From positions 8,308,001-8,372,000 of the forward strand of contig NZ_CP107785.1 of assembly GCF_036345915.1 (NCBI RefSeq): a stretch of 64,000 bases of DNA. Direction: 5' to 3'. The DNA comes from Nocardia sp. NBC_00565 (GTDB taxonomy: Bacteria > Actinomycetota > Actinomycetes > Mycobacteriales > Mycobacteriaceae). Positions 43,196 to 53,068 of the stretch are shown one piece after another; the stretch's first letter is position 1, and each line of letters starts with the position of its first letter. The position numbers and the translations under genes are program-made. The notes under the pieces were generated by a model. The model saw only the letters and a program-made list of their open reading frames with translations, did no database searches and had not been told where the DNA came from.

Positions 43196-44284
43196 TCAGG
43201 CGCAACGCACCGCGCCGGCGGCCCAGCGCGGATAGTCGCTGTAGCCCGCCGCGTCGCGCCCGTACAGCAGGTCCTCCCGGATCGACGCCAATGGCAGCTC
43301 GTGGGTGATCCGTTCCACCAGATCGGGATTGGCGATGAAGGCGCGGCCGAACGACACCAGATCGGCGCGGCCCAGCCCTAGGACGGCTTCGGCGTCGTGC
43401 GCGGAGGTCGGCCTGCGGTTCTCGCCGATATTCGCGATGAGCGTGCCGCGCCACCGTGGTCGCAGATCGGCGAGTGCCGGATAGTCGTCGTTATCGGTCA
43501 GATGCAGATAGGCCAGGTCGCGGCGGTCCAACTCGGCGAGCAGCGCCCGGTACAGCGGTGCCGGATCGGCCTCGACCATATTGAACTGCGGGTTGCCCGG
43601 CGACAGTCGGATCGCGGTGAGCCGCGAACCGATGGCCGCGGTGACCGCGTCGACGATCGCGAGCGGCGCGCGCATGCGGTTCTCGATGGATCCGCCGTAT
43701 TCGTCGGTGCGCAGGTTGGTGTTGTCGGCCAGGAACTGGTGCGGCAGATGGCTGTTCGCGCCATGGATCTCGACGCCGTCGAAGCCCGCGGCGATCGCAT
43801 TGGCCGCGGCCACCGCGTAATGCCCGACCACTACTGCGATTTCGGCGTGCTCGAAGGCGCCCGGCGTGATCGGATCCGCCTTGGTGCCGTCGAGTAGATG
43901 TGGCCGGTCCGCATCCACGACCGAAGATGGTCCGGTGGGCCAGGATCCGTCGATCCGGGCCAGCGGATGACCCTTGCGACCACCGTGCATCAGCTGCGCG
44001 ACGATGCGCCCGCCCCGCGCGTGCACCGCCTCGGTGACCCGCCGCCACGCGTCGATATGACGTCCGGTTTGCAGGCCCGGCACCCAGGCCTCGCTCTGGC
44101 CGGTCGAATGCGGCCAGATGCCCTCGGTCACGATCAGACCGGCCGCGGCCCGCTGCGCGTAGTAGTCGGCGACGTCGGCGGTCGGCGAACCGTCCGGATG
44201 CGAGCGCAATCGCGTCATCGGGGACATGACGATCCGATTGGGCAGGGCCGATGCGTGGTCACGGTATTCGCTCAACAGCTTCAT
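43196..44284 (-). CDS. Old Yellow Enzyme family NADH:flavin oxidoreductase
   Basis: A 362-residue FMN barrel enzyme: NRIVMSPMTRLRS, QLMHGGRKGHP, FDGVEIHGANSHLPHQFL, DEYGGSIENR and FGRAFIANPDL. These support FMN binding and the His/Asn substrate pair of ene-reductases; His in place of the usual Gly-Tyr after GAN is a variation. It would reduce activated C=C bonds. It diverges from a merR gene across a palindrome, so it is probably induced by electrophiles sensed by that regulator. Confidence 0.9.
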   Translation of the reverse strand: MKLLSEYRDHASALPNRIVMSPMTRLRSHPDGSPTADVADYYAQRAAAGLIVTEGIWPHSTGQSEAWVPGLQTGRHIDAWRRVTEAVHARGGRIVAQLMHGGRKGHPLARIDGSWPTGPSSVVDADRPHLLDGTKADPITPGAFEHAEIAVVVGHYAVAAANAIAAGFDGVEIHGANSHLPHQFLADNTNLRTDEYGGSIENRMRAPLAIVDAVTAAIGSRLTAIRLSPGNPQFNMVEADPAPLYRALLAELDRRDLAYLHLTDNDDYPALADLRPRWRGTLIANIGENRRPTSAHDAEAVLGLGRADLVSFGRAFIANPDLVERITHELPLASIREDLLYGRDAAGYSDYPRWAAGAVRCA

Positions 44285-44298
44285 GGCCGTACCATAAA

Positions 44299-44318
44299 AC
44301 CTGACATCAATGTCAGGT
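44299..44318. promoter_or_regulatory. MerR operator in the divergent OYE/merR promoter
   Basis: ACCTGACATCAATGTCAGGT has perfect 9-bp arms around CA. It lies between the divergent OYE (start 44284) and merR (start 44331) genes, where MerR regulators twist the spacer of a target promoter. Confidence 0.75.
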
Positions 44319-44330
44319 CAAGGAGCGTAT

Positions 44331-44702
44331 ATGCGCATCGGGGAGTTGGCCGAGCGGACCGGGGTGAGTGTCCGATCGCTGCGGTATTACGAGTCCAAGG
44401 GCATGCTCGCGGCCGAGCGCACCTCGGGTGGTCAGCGGGAATATCCGGAGTCGGCGGTGGCGCGGGTGCTGCGTATTCGCGAGATGTTCGCCGCGGGTAT
44501 CGGTAGCGACACTGTTGCCGAGCTGCTGCCGTGTATCCACGATGTCGACGGCACGCCGAACGAGCTGGCGACGCCGTTTCTGGTCGACAAGCTGGGCGAA
44601 GAGCGTCGGCGCATCGACCAGGCCATGACCGATCTGCACCGCGCGGGCGTGGTGCTCGACGACATCATCCGGGCTGCCGGTGGCGAGAACGCGGAACAGT
44701 AG
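44331..44702 (+). CDS. MerR family transcriptional regulator
   Basis: A 123-residue regulator: RIGELAERTGVSVRSLRYYE, then a wing (GGQREYPESAV) and a dimerisation helix. The only cysteine is in LLPCIHDVDG, so metal sensing through several cysteines is unlikely. CAAGGAG before the ATG at 44331 decides the start over a GTG-type start seven codons upstream. It probably controls the divergent OYE gene. It is 10 bases from ptrB on the same strand. Confidence 0.88.
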   Translation: MRIGELAERTGVSVRSLRYYESKGMLAAERTSGGQREYPESAVARVLRIREMFAAGIGSDTVAELLPCIHDVDGTPNELATPFLVDKLGEERRRIDQAMTDLHRAGVVLDDIIRAAGGENAEQ

Positions 44703-44712
44703 GGTGGACCCC

Positions 44713-46896
44713 ATGGCTCTCGACAGTGGCACCGGAACGATCTCCGACCCCGGCGATGAATCGGCCGTGGTGACGGCCCCGATCGCCAAGACGGTACGGA
44801 CCGAGCGGGTGCACCACGGCGACGTCTTCATCGACGAGTACGAATGGCTCCGGGATAAGGACAGCCCCGAGGTCATCGCGTACCTGGAGGCCGAGAACGC
44901 CTACACCGACGCGCGGACCGAGCACCTCGGCGGGCTGCGCGCCAAGATCTTCGACGAGATCAAGGCGCGCACCCAGGAGACCGATCTGTCGGTGCCGACC
45001 CGGATCGGCGAGTTCTGGTACTACGTACGCAGCTACGAGGGCAAGCAGTACGGCGTGCACTGCCGCTGTCCCATCGACGCCGCGGCCGAGGGGGTCGATG
45101 CGTGGACCCCGCCGCAACTCGAGGTCGATACCGAGATCCCGGGGGAGCAGGTGCTGCTCGACAGCAACCAGCTCGCCGAGGGGTACGACTTCTTCCTGCT
45201 CGGCGCGTCCTCCGTCAGCCACGACGGCAATCTGCTCGCGTATTCGATCGACACCACCGGTGACGAGCGCTACCTGCTGCGGTTCAAGGATCTGCGCACC
45301 GGTGCGATGCTCGCCGACGAGATCGCGGGCACCGCGCCCGGTGCGACCTGGTCGCTGGACGGCACACACGTCTTCTATCAGACGGTCGACGAATCCTGGC
45401 GGCCCGACACCGTATGGCGGCACCGACTCGGCACGTCGAAGGATGACGACGTCAAGGTGTTCCACGAGCCCGACGAGCGCTACTGGGTGCACCTCACCTC
45501 GACCCGCTCGGAGAAGTATCTGATGATCTGGATCAGCTCCAAGATCACCACCGAGGGCTGGGTGCTCGAATCCGATGATCCCGAAGGGGAATTCCGGATC
45601 ATCATGCCGCGGCGCGAGGGTGTGGAGTACTCCGCCGAACATGCGGTGGTCGGTGGCGAGGACCGTTTCCTGATCCTGCACAACGACATCGTGGACGGGG
45701 TGAAGGCGGAGAACTTCGTACTAGCCGACGCTCCGGTGTCGGATCCGTCGAATATGACGCTGCTGATCGAGCATCGCGACGACGTCCGGCTCGAGGATAT
45801 CGATCCGTTCGCCAACCATCTGGTACTGAGCTACCGGCGCGAAGCCCTGACCCGCGTGGCCATTTGGCCGCTGACCGAATCCGGCTACGGTGAGCGCCGC
45901 GAACTGGAATTCGACCTGGAGCTCTTCGCGGTCGGCTCGGCGCACAACCCGGAGTGGGAGCAGCCGACCTTGCGGATCGGGCTCACCTCGTTCATCACGC
46001 CGGTCCAGGTATTCGACTATGTGCCGGCGACCGGTGAGCTGCTCTTGCGCAAGGAGCAACCGGTGCTCGGCGGGTACGACGCGAACGACTATGTGCAGCA
46101 CCGGGATTGGGTGGTGGCCGAGGACGGCACCCGGATTCCGATCTCGCTGGTGTGGAAGAAGGATCTGCCCGAGGGCCCGAAACCGCTGCTGCTGTACGGC
46201 TACGGCTCCTACGAGGCCAGTATGGATCCGTCTTTTTCGGTGTCGCGTCTGTCGCTGCTCGACCGCGGCATGGTCTTCGCGGTCGCGCATGTGCGCGGCG
46301 GCGGTGAGATGGGGCGGCTGTGGTACGAGCAGGGCAAGACGCTCACCAAGAAGAACACCTTTACCGATTTCATCTCCTGCGCAAGCCATCTCATCGAGAC
46401 CGGCCGCACCTCGGCGGACCGGATCGTCGCCGATGGCGGCAGCGCGGGTGGCCTGCTGATGGGTGCGGTGGCGAATCTGGCGCCGGAGCTGTTCAAGGGC
46501 ATCCTGACCGGTGTCCCGTTCGTCGATCCGCTCACCTCGATCCTCGACCCGTCGCTGCCGCTCACCGTCATCGAATGGGACGAGTGGGGTAATCCGCTGG
46601 CGGACAAGGACGTCTACGACTACATGAAGTCCTACGCGCCCTACGAGAACGTCGAGGCCAAGGACTACCCGGCGATCCTGGCCACCACCGGCCTCAACGA
46701 CACCCGCGTCCTCTACGTCGAACCGGCCAAGTGGGTAGCCAAACTCCGCGCCACCAAGACCGGCGACTCCCCGCTGCTGCTCAAGACCGAAATGAGCGCC
46801 GGCCACGGCGGCGTCAGCGGCCGCTACGAAAAGTGGAAGGAAGTCGCCTTCGAATACGCCTGGGTCCTCGACACCCTAGGCCTGGCCGACGCGTAA
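44713..46896 (+). CDS. ptrB: Oligopeptidase B (protease II)
   Basis: A 727-residue S9A peptidase: a beta-propeller (about 75-440) and a C-terminal hydrolase domain with the serine in DGGSAGGLLMG, the aspartate in TTGLNDTRV and the histidine in SAGHGGVSGRYE. It cleaves after basic residues in short peptides. In M. tuberculosis ptrB (Rv0781-0782) is also near purB and before the Rv0784-type gene, as here. Confidence 0.93.
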   Translation: MALDSGTGTISDPGDESAVVTAPIAKTVRTERVHHGDVFIDEYEWLRDKDSPEVIAYLEAENAYTDARTEHLGGLRAKIFDEIKARTQETDLSVPTRIGEFWYYVRSYEGKQYGVHCRCPIDAAAEGVDAWTPPQLEVDTEIPGEQVLLDSNQLAEGYDFFLLGASSVSHDGNLLAYSIDTTGDERYLLRFKDLRTGAMLADEIAGTAPGATWSLDGTHVFYQTVDESWRPDTVWRHRLGTSKDDDVKVFHEPDERYWVHLTSTRSEKYLMIWISSKITTEGWVLESDDPEGEFRIIMPRREGVEYSAEHAVVGGEDRFLILHNDIVDGVKAENFVLADAPVSDPSNMTLLIEHRDDVRLEDIDPFANHLVLSYRREALTRVAIWPLTESGYGERRELEFDLELFAVGSAHNPEWEQPTLRIGLTSFITPVQVFDYVPATGELLLRKEQPVLGGYDANDYVQHRDWVVAEDGTRIPISLVWKKDLPEGPKPLLLYGYGSYEASMDPSFSVSRLSLLDRGMVFAVAHVRGGGEMGRLWYEQGKTLTKKNTFTDFISCASHLIETGRTSADRIVADGGSAGGLLMGAVANLAPELFKGILTGVPFVDPLTSILDPSLPLTVIEWDEWGNPLADKDVYDYMKSYAPYENVEAKDYPAILATTGLNDTRVLYVEPAKWVAKLRATKTGDSPLLLKTEMSAGHGGVSGRYEKWKEVAFEYAWVLDTLGLADA

Positions 46897-46924
46897 TCGG
46901 TGCGCGGCCGGCACCCCCGGCCGC

Positions 46925-47110
46925 TCACTCGGACACCAGCAGTTTGCCGAGTAGCGCCGTGAGCTGACCTCGCTCGGCGGCGGTCAACGCGGCGAAGGTC
47001 TGGTCGAGATATGCCGGAATCGCCTCCTCCGCCGTGCGCAGCCGGGTGCGCCCCGCGTCGGTGATGGTCACCGCATATGTTCGGGTGCCTCGGGATCGGG
47101 TGCTGCATTG
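46925..47110 (-). pseudogene. C-terminal fragment of a MarR family regulator
   Basis: The frame from about 47089 reads GTRTYAVTITDAGRTRLRTA and ends LTALLGKLLVSE. This is the last third of a MarR repressor, from the wing to the dimerisation helix. The DNA-recognition part is missing and the upstream frame is unrelated. It is a remnant. Confidence 0.6.
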
Positions 47111-47244
47111 GGATCGCTGGTAGTTATCCGCTCCAGCAAACGTCGGCGGTGCCGGTATGGCGACGGAAGACGCGTGCCGGAGTGTTCGTCGGCGGGTCAT
47201 CCGCACTGCACGCCGAGTACATCTGCGGCAGGCACCGTAGGTTC

Positions 47245-47946
47245 ATGAACGCTGAGCTGATCGTGTCGATTTCCGGGATCCGGGACACCACGCGGGACGC
47301 GGCAATCGAGTTCGCGGCCGAGATGGATCGCCGTGCTGTGCGCCTCTCGCTGCTGGTCGCGCCCCGGCTCAAGGGCAGATACCGGCTGATCGAGGATGCG
47401 GCGACGCAGTCCTGGCTGCGCGGGCGGCGGGCGCGCGGCGATGCGATCGTGCTGCACGGCTACGACCAGGCGGCGACCAAGCGCCGCAGAGCCGAATTCG
47501 CCACCCTGCCACGGCATGAGGCGCGGCTGCGGTTGACCGCGGCGGACCGGGTGCTGGAACAGGTGGAACTGCGCACCCGACTCTTCGCGGCCCCGCGCTG
47601 GGACGCCTCGACCGGCGCCATGGACGCGCTGCCCGATGTCGGCTTCCGGCTCGCGCTCGGCCTCACCTCGATCCTCGATCTGGAACAGAATGTGGCGCAG
47701 AAGGCGCGCGTCTACGGCATCGGCGAGGGTTTCCGCGCCGAACCGTGGTGGTGTCGCGCGCTGGTGATGGGCGCGGCCAGGACCGCGCGGCGCGGTGGCG
47801 TGCTGCGCCTTGCCGTATCCGCCGCGCAGCTCACCCGTTCGGGTCCGCGGCAGGCCATGCTCGACGCGGTCGATCTGGCGCTGTTCCACGGCGCGGCCAG
47901 CGAGGTCTATCGCTGGGAGCCGTTCGATATCGCCAAGGCGGCCTAG
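47245..47946 (+). CDS. DUF2334-like polysaccharide-deacetylase-fold protein
   Basis: A 233-residue protein: LIVSISGIRDTTRDAAIEFA, LSLLVAPRLKG, GDAIVLHGYDQ, FAAPRWDAS and a C-terminal DLALFHGAASEVYRWE. These match the DUF2334 family, distant relatives of polysaccharide deacetylases. M. tuberculosis has a similar gene (Rv0784) beside ptrB. The substrate is unknown. The start at 47245 is chosen because upstream sequence is not coding. Confidence 0.78.
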   Translation: MNAELIVSISGIRDTTRDAAIEFAAEMDRRAVRLSLLVAPRLKGRYRLIEDAATQSWLRGRRARGDAIVLHGYDQAATKRRRAEFATLPRHEARLRLTAADRVLEQVELRTRLFAAPRWDASTGAMDALPDVGFRLALGLTSILDLEQNVAQKARVYGIGEGFRAEPWWCRALVMGAARTARRGGVLRLAVSAAQLTRSGPRQAMLDAVDLALFHGAASEVYRWEPFDIAKAA

Positions 47947-48056
47947 AGACCGTGTGCGGGGTGTGGTCGGCACCGCTCACACGAGAAGCGCGCCGCCGCC
48001 CGCATTGGCGTAACCGGGCGGCGGCGCGCGGTGGACGAGAATACGATCGGATCGCG

Positions 48057-49502
48057 TTACGACCGCTTCTTGACCGGTCTCGCTTTCTTACTCGGCACGA
48101 CGGCGGTGGCGGTATGGGTGAAGCCGCCCGCTTCCTCCCGGGTGAGCGGCGTCGGCTGCGGATGCTTGGCGAGCTGCCGCATGCCGCGCACGATGTCGTC
48201 GAGCAGCAGGTCGGCCATGTCGATGGTGAATCCGTGCCGGATCAGCGCGCGCATGATCGTCTCGTCCCCGCGATCGGGGGGCAGCGGGTACGCGGCGATC
48301 AGCCAGCCCCTGGTGCGCAGCCGATCCGACAGTTCGTAGAGGTTGAATCCGACATCCTGCTTCAGCCGCCACGACACCGCCGCGATGCCGCGCTGCGGGT
48401 CGCCGCCGTGGATCATCTCGAACGGGCCGAGCTGCAGCAGTCCGTCGGTCAAATGCTGGGCGACCCGGTAGAGCTGGGACTGCACGCGGGTGTATCCGGT
48501 GCGGCCGAGCCGGATGAAGTCGTAGTACTGGGTGATCACTTGCCCGCCGGGCCGGGAGAAGTTGAGGTTGAAGGTGGCCATGCTGCCGCCGAGGTAGTCC
48601 ACATTGAAGACCAGCTCGTCGGGTAGATCGGCGGCTTCGCGCCAGAGCGCCCAGCCGGAGCCGAGCGGTGCGAGCCCGGTCTTGTGTCCGGAGGCGTTGA
48701 TCGACTTCACCCGCGGCAACCGGAAATCCCAGATCAGATCGGGTGCGGTGAACGGTGCGAGGAAGCCGCCGCTGGCCGCGTCGACGTGGATCGGGATGTC
48801 CAGGCCGCTGGATTCTTGCAGCTGATCGAGGGCCTTGCTGATGCCCGCCACGTCCTCGTACAAACCGGTGAAGGTCTGGCCGAACGTCGGCACCACCATG
48901 ATGGTGTTGTTGTCGCAGTAGGCGGCCACGTCATCGGGGTGCATGGTCAGCCGGTCGCCGCGCAGCGGGATCTGCCGGATCTCCACATCGAAATACCGTG
49001 CGAATTTCTCCCAGCACACCTGGACCGGGCCGCAGACGAAATTGGGGGTTGCGCCGCTAGCGACTGCTTGCGGGTCGCTCGAAACAGCACCGCCGCCCCT
49101 TTTGCGCCAGCGGAATTTCGCCGCCAGGCCGCCGAGCATCGCGGCCTCACTGGAGCCGGTGGTGGAGGTGCCGCGGGTGCCGACCGGATCGGGGGCGTGC
49201 CACAGATCGGCGACCATCCGCACGCCGCGCCGCTCCAATTCGGCGGTCTGTGGGTATTCGTCTTTATCGACGATGTTCTTATCGAGGGATTCGGCCATCA
49301 GCCGGCGCGCTTGGTCGTCCACCCAGGTGGTGCAGAAGGTCGCCAGGTTCATCCGGGAGACGCCGTCGAGCATCAGCTCGTCGTGCACGATCTCGTAGGC
49401 GACCTGCGGGATCATTTCCGGCGCGGGAAATCCGGATTTCGGTGCGGTCCGACGCAGGCCGGGTAGGGCGAAAAGGTCGTCGGGATCAAGTCCGTCTGTC
49501 AT
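48057..49502 (-). CDS. gadB: Glutamate decarboxylase
   Basis: A 481-residue PLP enzyme. SSEAAMLGGLAAKFRW and HVDAASGGFLAPF precede the PLP lysine 274 (INASGHKTGLAPLG). It converts glutamate to GABA with uptake of a proton, an acid-stress function. The ATG at 49502 gives the family length. The C-terminal tail is basic (KKARPVKKRS). No GABA antiporter is nearby. Confidence 0.92.
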   Translation of the reverse strand: MTDGLDPDDLFALPGLRRTAPKSGFPAPEMIPQVAYEIVHDELMLDGVSRMNLATFCTTWVDDQARRLMAESLDKNIVDKDEYPQTAELERRGVRMVADLWHAPDPVGTRGTSTTGSSEAAMLGGLAAKFRWRKRGGGAVSSDPQAVASGATPNFVCGPVQVCWEKFARYFDVEIRQIPLRGDRLTMHPDDVAAYCDNNTIMVVPTFGQTFTGLYEDVAGISKALDQLQESSGLDIPIHVDAASGGFLAPFTAPDLIWDFRLPRVKSINASGHKTGLAPLGSGWALWREAADLPDELVFNVDYLGGSMATFNLNFSRPGGQVITQYYDFIRLGRTGYTRVQSQLYRVAQHLTDGLLQLGPFEMIHGGDPQRGIAAVSWRLKQDVGFNLYELSDRLRTRGWLIAAYPLPPDRGDETIMRALIRHGFTIDMADLLLDDIVRGMRQLAKHPQPTPLTREEAGGFTHTATAVVPSKKARPVKKRS

Positions 49503-49936
49503 CGAATGGCCTCCGCAAGGTTGGATTGCGTGATGTTTGCTAAACGGTGGAGTCCAGTGCCGGTGAACCGAAACTAGCTGCACTACCTGGCTATTCGTAG
49601 AATTTTTATGAATGCTAACTATTTACCATTCAACACCATCGACTACCAGCATGTCATAGAGCAAGTGATGTCCGATACGAAATCCGGACGACACAGACCG
49701 ATCGGTCGGGTGAATTCGTCCTTGTCACCGATCGGTTCATGCCAGAGTGAAACCAGCGGCGCCCGCGACCGCTTCTGAAGTGTGCTGGATCGGATCGAAC
49801 CGAAAACGTGCAGATAGGGAGCGGTCATGACGACGACGGCAAGCCGGGGCGGACGGGGACCGCCTATCTTCAACAGATCAAGGACATGAAATCAGGTGAC
49901 ACCGCGAAATGATGTGCCGGAAATGAGGTTTCGCAG
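49503..49936. other. AT-rich intergenic region before the M20 peptidase
   Basis: A 434-bp gap with divergent genes on both sides, so it should hold two promoters. The part at 49590-49720 is clearly more AT-rich than the rest of the window (AATTTTTATGAATGCTAAC). An inverted pair, GTCCG and CGGAC, lies near 49670-49695. No gene is supported. Confidence 0.5.
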
Positions 49937-51301
49937 ATGAACGACGACTCCCGCACCGCGGCGCTGCGCCAGCGGGTGGCCGCGCTGATGCCGCAGGCGA
50001 AAATCGATCTCACCCAACTGGTTTCGTTCAAATCGGTGGCCGATCCCCGGCAGTTCCCGCCGGAGGAATGCGAGCGCACCGCGCAGTGGGTGGCCGATGC
50101 GTTCGCCGCGGCGGGTCTGACCAAGGTGGGCCTGCACGAAACGCCTGATGGCAGTAAGGCGGTCATCGCCTCGCGTCCCGCACCGGATGGTGCGCCGACG
50201 GTATTGCTGTACTGCCACTATGACGTGCAACCGCCGCTGGACGATGGCGCCTGGCGCACTCCGGTCTGGGAGCTGACCGAGAAGGACGGTCGCTGGTACG
50301 GGCGCGGCAGTGCCGACTGCAAGGGCAATATCGTGATGCATCTGACCGCGCTGCGGGCGTTGGGTCCGGATCTGCCGCTCGGGGTGACGCTGGTCGCCGA
50401 GGGTTCCGAGGAACAGGGCACCGGCGGGCTGGAGCGGTTCGTCGAGGCCAATCCGAATATGTTGCGCGCCGACGCGATCCTGGTGGGCGACAGCGGGAAT
50501 TTCGCCGTCGGGGTGCCGACCTTCACCGAGACGTTGCGCGGCACCGTGAATGTCGTCATCACCATCGAAACCCTCGCCGGGCCTTTGCATTCCGGCATGT
50601 TCGGCGGTCCGGCCCCGGATGGGCTCGCCGCGCTCATCCATGTGCTCGCGACGCTGCGCGATGAGCACGGCAACACCACGGTGGCCGGGCTGCCCAATGA
50701 CCAGCACTGGCCCGGTGTGCAGTACGCCGAGAACCAATTCCGCACCGACGCAGGCGTACTCGGCGGCGTCGAACTCACCGGGGACGGCACCGTTGCCGAT
50801 ATGCTCTGGGCCCGACCGGCTTTGACGGTGATCGGTATCGATGCGCCGAAGGTGGTCGGCTCATCGGCGGCGATTCAGCCCGCCGCCCGCGCCCGGCTCA
50901 GCCTGCGCATCCCGCCCGGCACCGATCCGGACCAGGCGCTGAAACTCCTGACCGCGCACTTGCGTGCGAATACGCCGTGGCAGGCCACGCTTACGGTGGA
51001 AACCGAGGCCACCGGCGCACCGTTCCGATCCAGCAGCGGCGGCCCCGCGCGCACCGCGATGGACGCCGCGCTCACCGCATCGTACGGTCGGGCGACCACC
51101 ACCCAGGGCCAGGGCGGATCGATCCCGCTGTGCAACGTCTTCGCCGACACCTACCCCCACGCCGAGATCATGCTGCTCGGCGTCGAGGAACCGAAATGCC
51201 TCATCCACGCCCCCAACGAGAGCGTGGACCCCACCGAAATCGAACACATGGCACTCGCCGAAGCACTGTTCCTCACCACCTACGCCGAGCAGGGCCGCTA
51301 G
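49937..51301 (+). CDS. M20 family dipeptidase/deacylase
   Basis: A 454-residue metallopeptidase: first metal motif LLYCHYDVQPPLDDGAWRT, Asp in GRGSADCKGNIV, catalytic Glu pair in VAEGSEEQGTGG, and the lid domain entering at ETLAGPLHSGMFGGPAPDG. The C-terminal His is in CLIHAPNESVD. It would hydrolyse dipeptides or N-acyl amino acids. CGCAG-type sequence upstream gives a weak ribosome-binding site. Confidence 0.9.
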   Translation: MNDDSRTAALRQRVAALMPQAKIDLTQLVSFKSVADPRQFPPEECERTAQWVADAFAAAGLTKVGLHETPDGSKAVIASRPAPDGAPTVLLYCHYDVQPPLDDGAWRTPVWELTEKDGRWYGRGSADCKGNIVMHLTALRALGPDLPLGVTLVAEGSEEQGTGGLERFVEANPNMLRADAILVGDSGNFAVGVPTFTETLRGTVNVVITIETLAGPLHSGMFGGPAPDGLAALIHVLATLRDEHGNTTVAGLPNDQHWPGVQYAENQFRTDAGVLGGVELTGDGTVADMLWARPALTVIGIDAPKVVGSSAAIQPAARARLSLRIPPGTDPDQALKLLTAHLRANTPWQATLTVETEATGAPFRSSSGGPARTAMDAALTASYGRATTTQGQGGSIPLCNVFADTYPHAEIMLLGVEEPKCLIHAPNESVDPTEIEHMALAEALFLTTYAEQGR

Positions 51302-51392
51302 CGCGGTGTCGGCCGCTCGATCACCATGCGCCGACGGCTCGACGTTTGCCTGTACCAGCGCATGGTGATCGGACGTCCAAGTAGCTATCGGG

Positions 51393-52037
51393 TTAGAAGT
51401 CCTGATGGTCTTCGGGTTGGATCACGGTGAATTCGGTTGTGGTGGGACGCATTTCGGATAGGCGACCGAAGTAGATGCCCTGGGCTTCGGGTTGGATGAT
51501 GCCGAAGTGGATCGGGAAGGCGGTGCGGGGGGAGACGGCGCGCAGGTAGTCGACGGCTTCGCTGATGCGCATCCATGGGGCCGACGCCGGGAGGGCGAGT
51601 ACGCCGACGGGCACCGGCGGCACCCACAGCGAGTCGCCGGGATGGACGAGTTGCGCGGGATCGTCGGGGGTGCCGAGTTGGAAGACGGTGTTATCGATGA
51701 CCGGGATCTCGGGGTGGATCACCGCATGTCGGCCGCCGCCACCGGTGATCTGGAGGCCGCCGAGGGTGACCACATTGCCCGCATGCACCGCCTCCCAGGG
51801 TTCGCCGCGCTGCTGTGCGGTCTGCGGATCGCTGAGCAGGCGCGCGTTCGGATTGGCCGCGAGCAGCGCCTGGATCCGGTTCGGATCGATATGGTCCGGA
51901 TGCTGGTGGGTTACGGCGATGGCGTCCAGGTCGGTGATGCCCTCGAAGCCGTGCGAGAAGGTGCCGGGATCGAACAGCACCTTCTTACCGTGCAACTCGA
52001 CGAGGATGCAGGAGTGGCCGAAGTGGGCTATGCGCAT
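51393..52037 (-). CDS. Metallo-beta-lactamase-fold protein
   Basis: A 214-residue protein with MRIAHFGHSCILVE, the metal motif HQHPDHID and a final his-containing AFPIHFGIIQPEAQ. It is paralogous to the protein at 21136 in the gentisate operon. M. tuberculosis has such a gene (Rv0786c) directly upstream of purS/purQ on the opposite strand, as here, so this one is the backbone copy. The substrate is unknown. Confidence 0.88.
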   Translation of the reverse strand: MRIAHFGHSCILVELHGKKVLFDPGTFSHGFEGITDLDAIAVTHQHPDHIDPNRIQALLAANPNARLLSDPQTAQQRGEPWEAVHAGNVVTLGGLQITGGGGRHAVIHPEIPVIDNTVFQLGTPDDPAQLVHPGDSLWVPPVPVGVLALPASAPWMRISEAVDYLRAVSPRTAFPIHFGIIQPEAQGIYFGRLSEMRPTTTEFTVIQPEDHQDF

Positions 52038-52132
52038 GGGGCCATGCTATTTGACTCGACCCCGGCACGAGCTCGGGCAACCTGGACAACTACGCTGCTC
52101 AGATAACCCCCACACCACCTGAGGAGCAACGC

Positions 52133-52369
52133 GTGGCACGAGTCGTGGTCGAGGTGATGCCGAAGGCCGAGATCCTGGATCCGCAGGGGCAGGCGATCGC
52201 CGGTGCGCTCCCGCGCCTGGGATTCGCCGGAGTCTCGGATGTGCGGCAGGGCAAGCGATTCGAACTCGATGTCGACGACAGTGTCAGCGACGCGGAGCTC
52301 GAACAGATCGCCGAGGCGCTGCTCGCCAACACCGTGATCGAGGAATGGAAGGTTGTGCGCGTCTCATGA
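52133..52369 (+). CDS. purS: Phosphoribosylformylglycinamidine synthase subunit PurS
   Basis: A 78-residue protein: [36 protein letters not shown] and the final helix. PurS bridges PurQ and PurL in the ammonia-channelling FGAM synthase. The GTG at 52133 follows GAGGAGCAAC. The stop overlaps the purQ start. Confidence 0.94.
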   Translation: MARVVVEVMPKAEILDPQGQAIAGALPRLGFAGVSDVRQGKRFELDVDDSVSDAELEQIAEALLANTVIEEWKVVRVS

Positions 52370-53043
52370 CGGCGCGCATCGGGGTCATTACTTTTCCCGG
52401 CACGCTCGATGATGTCGACGCCGCACGGGCGGTCGAGCTGGCGGGCGCCGAGGCGGTCAGCCTGTGGCATGCCGATGCCGATCTCAAGCAGGTCGACGCG
52501 GTGGTCGTGCCCGGCGGATTCTCCTACGGCGACTACCTGCGCGCCGGTGCCATTGCCCGGTTCGCGCCGGTGATGGGCGAGGTCATCAAGGCCGCGGGCC
52601 GGGGTCTGCCGGTACTCGGCATCTGCAATGGCTTCCAGGTGCTGTGCGAGGCGGGTCTGCTGCCCGGCGCGCTGACCCGGAACGAGGGCCTGCACTTCAT
52701 CTGCCGCGACGAGTGGCTGCGCGTCGAATCGGCGGATTCGGTCTGGACCTCGCGCTACGAGCCGGGTGCGCAGATCCTCATCCCGCTGAAGTCCGGTGAG
52801 GGTCGCTTCCAGGCCTCGACCGCCGTGCTCGACCAGCTCGAGGGTGAGGGCCGGGTCGTATTCCGCTACGCGGGCGACAACCCGAACGGCTCCCAGCGCG
52901 GCATCGCGGGCATCGCCTCGGCGAACGGTCGCGTCGTCGGCCTGATGCCGCATCCCGAGCACGCCACCGAACCGCTGACCGGTCCGAGCGACGACGGCCT
53001 CGGCCTGTTCCTCTCGGTCCTCGACACCCTGGTCTCTGCGTAA
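52366..53043 (+). CDS. purQ: Phosphoribosylformylglycinamidine synthase subunit PurQ
   Basis: A 225-residue class I glutaminase: [10 protein letters not shown], nucleophile Cys87 in [11 protein letters not shown], and the His/Glu pair in LMPHPEHA. It releases ammonia for PurL, encoded about 5.5 kb downstream. It overlaps purS by four bases. A repeat begins 25 bases after the stop. Confidence 0.95.
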   Translation: MTARIGVITFPGTLDDVDAARAVELAGAEAVSLWHADADLKQVDAVVVPGGFSYGDYLRAGAIARFAPVMGEVIKAAGRGLPVLGICNGFQVLCEAGLLPGALTRNEGLHFICRDEWLRVESADSVWTSRYEPGAQILIPLKSGEGRFQASTAVLDQLEGEGRVVFRYAGDNPNGSQRGIAGIASANGRVVGLMPHPEHATEPLTGPSDDGLGLFLSVLDTLVSA

Positions 53044-53068
53044 TTTGGCCGCGCCTGCGGCGCGGCGT

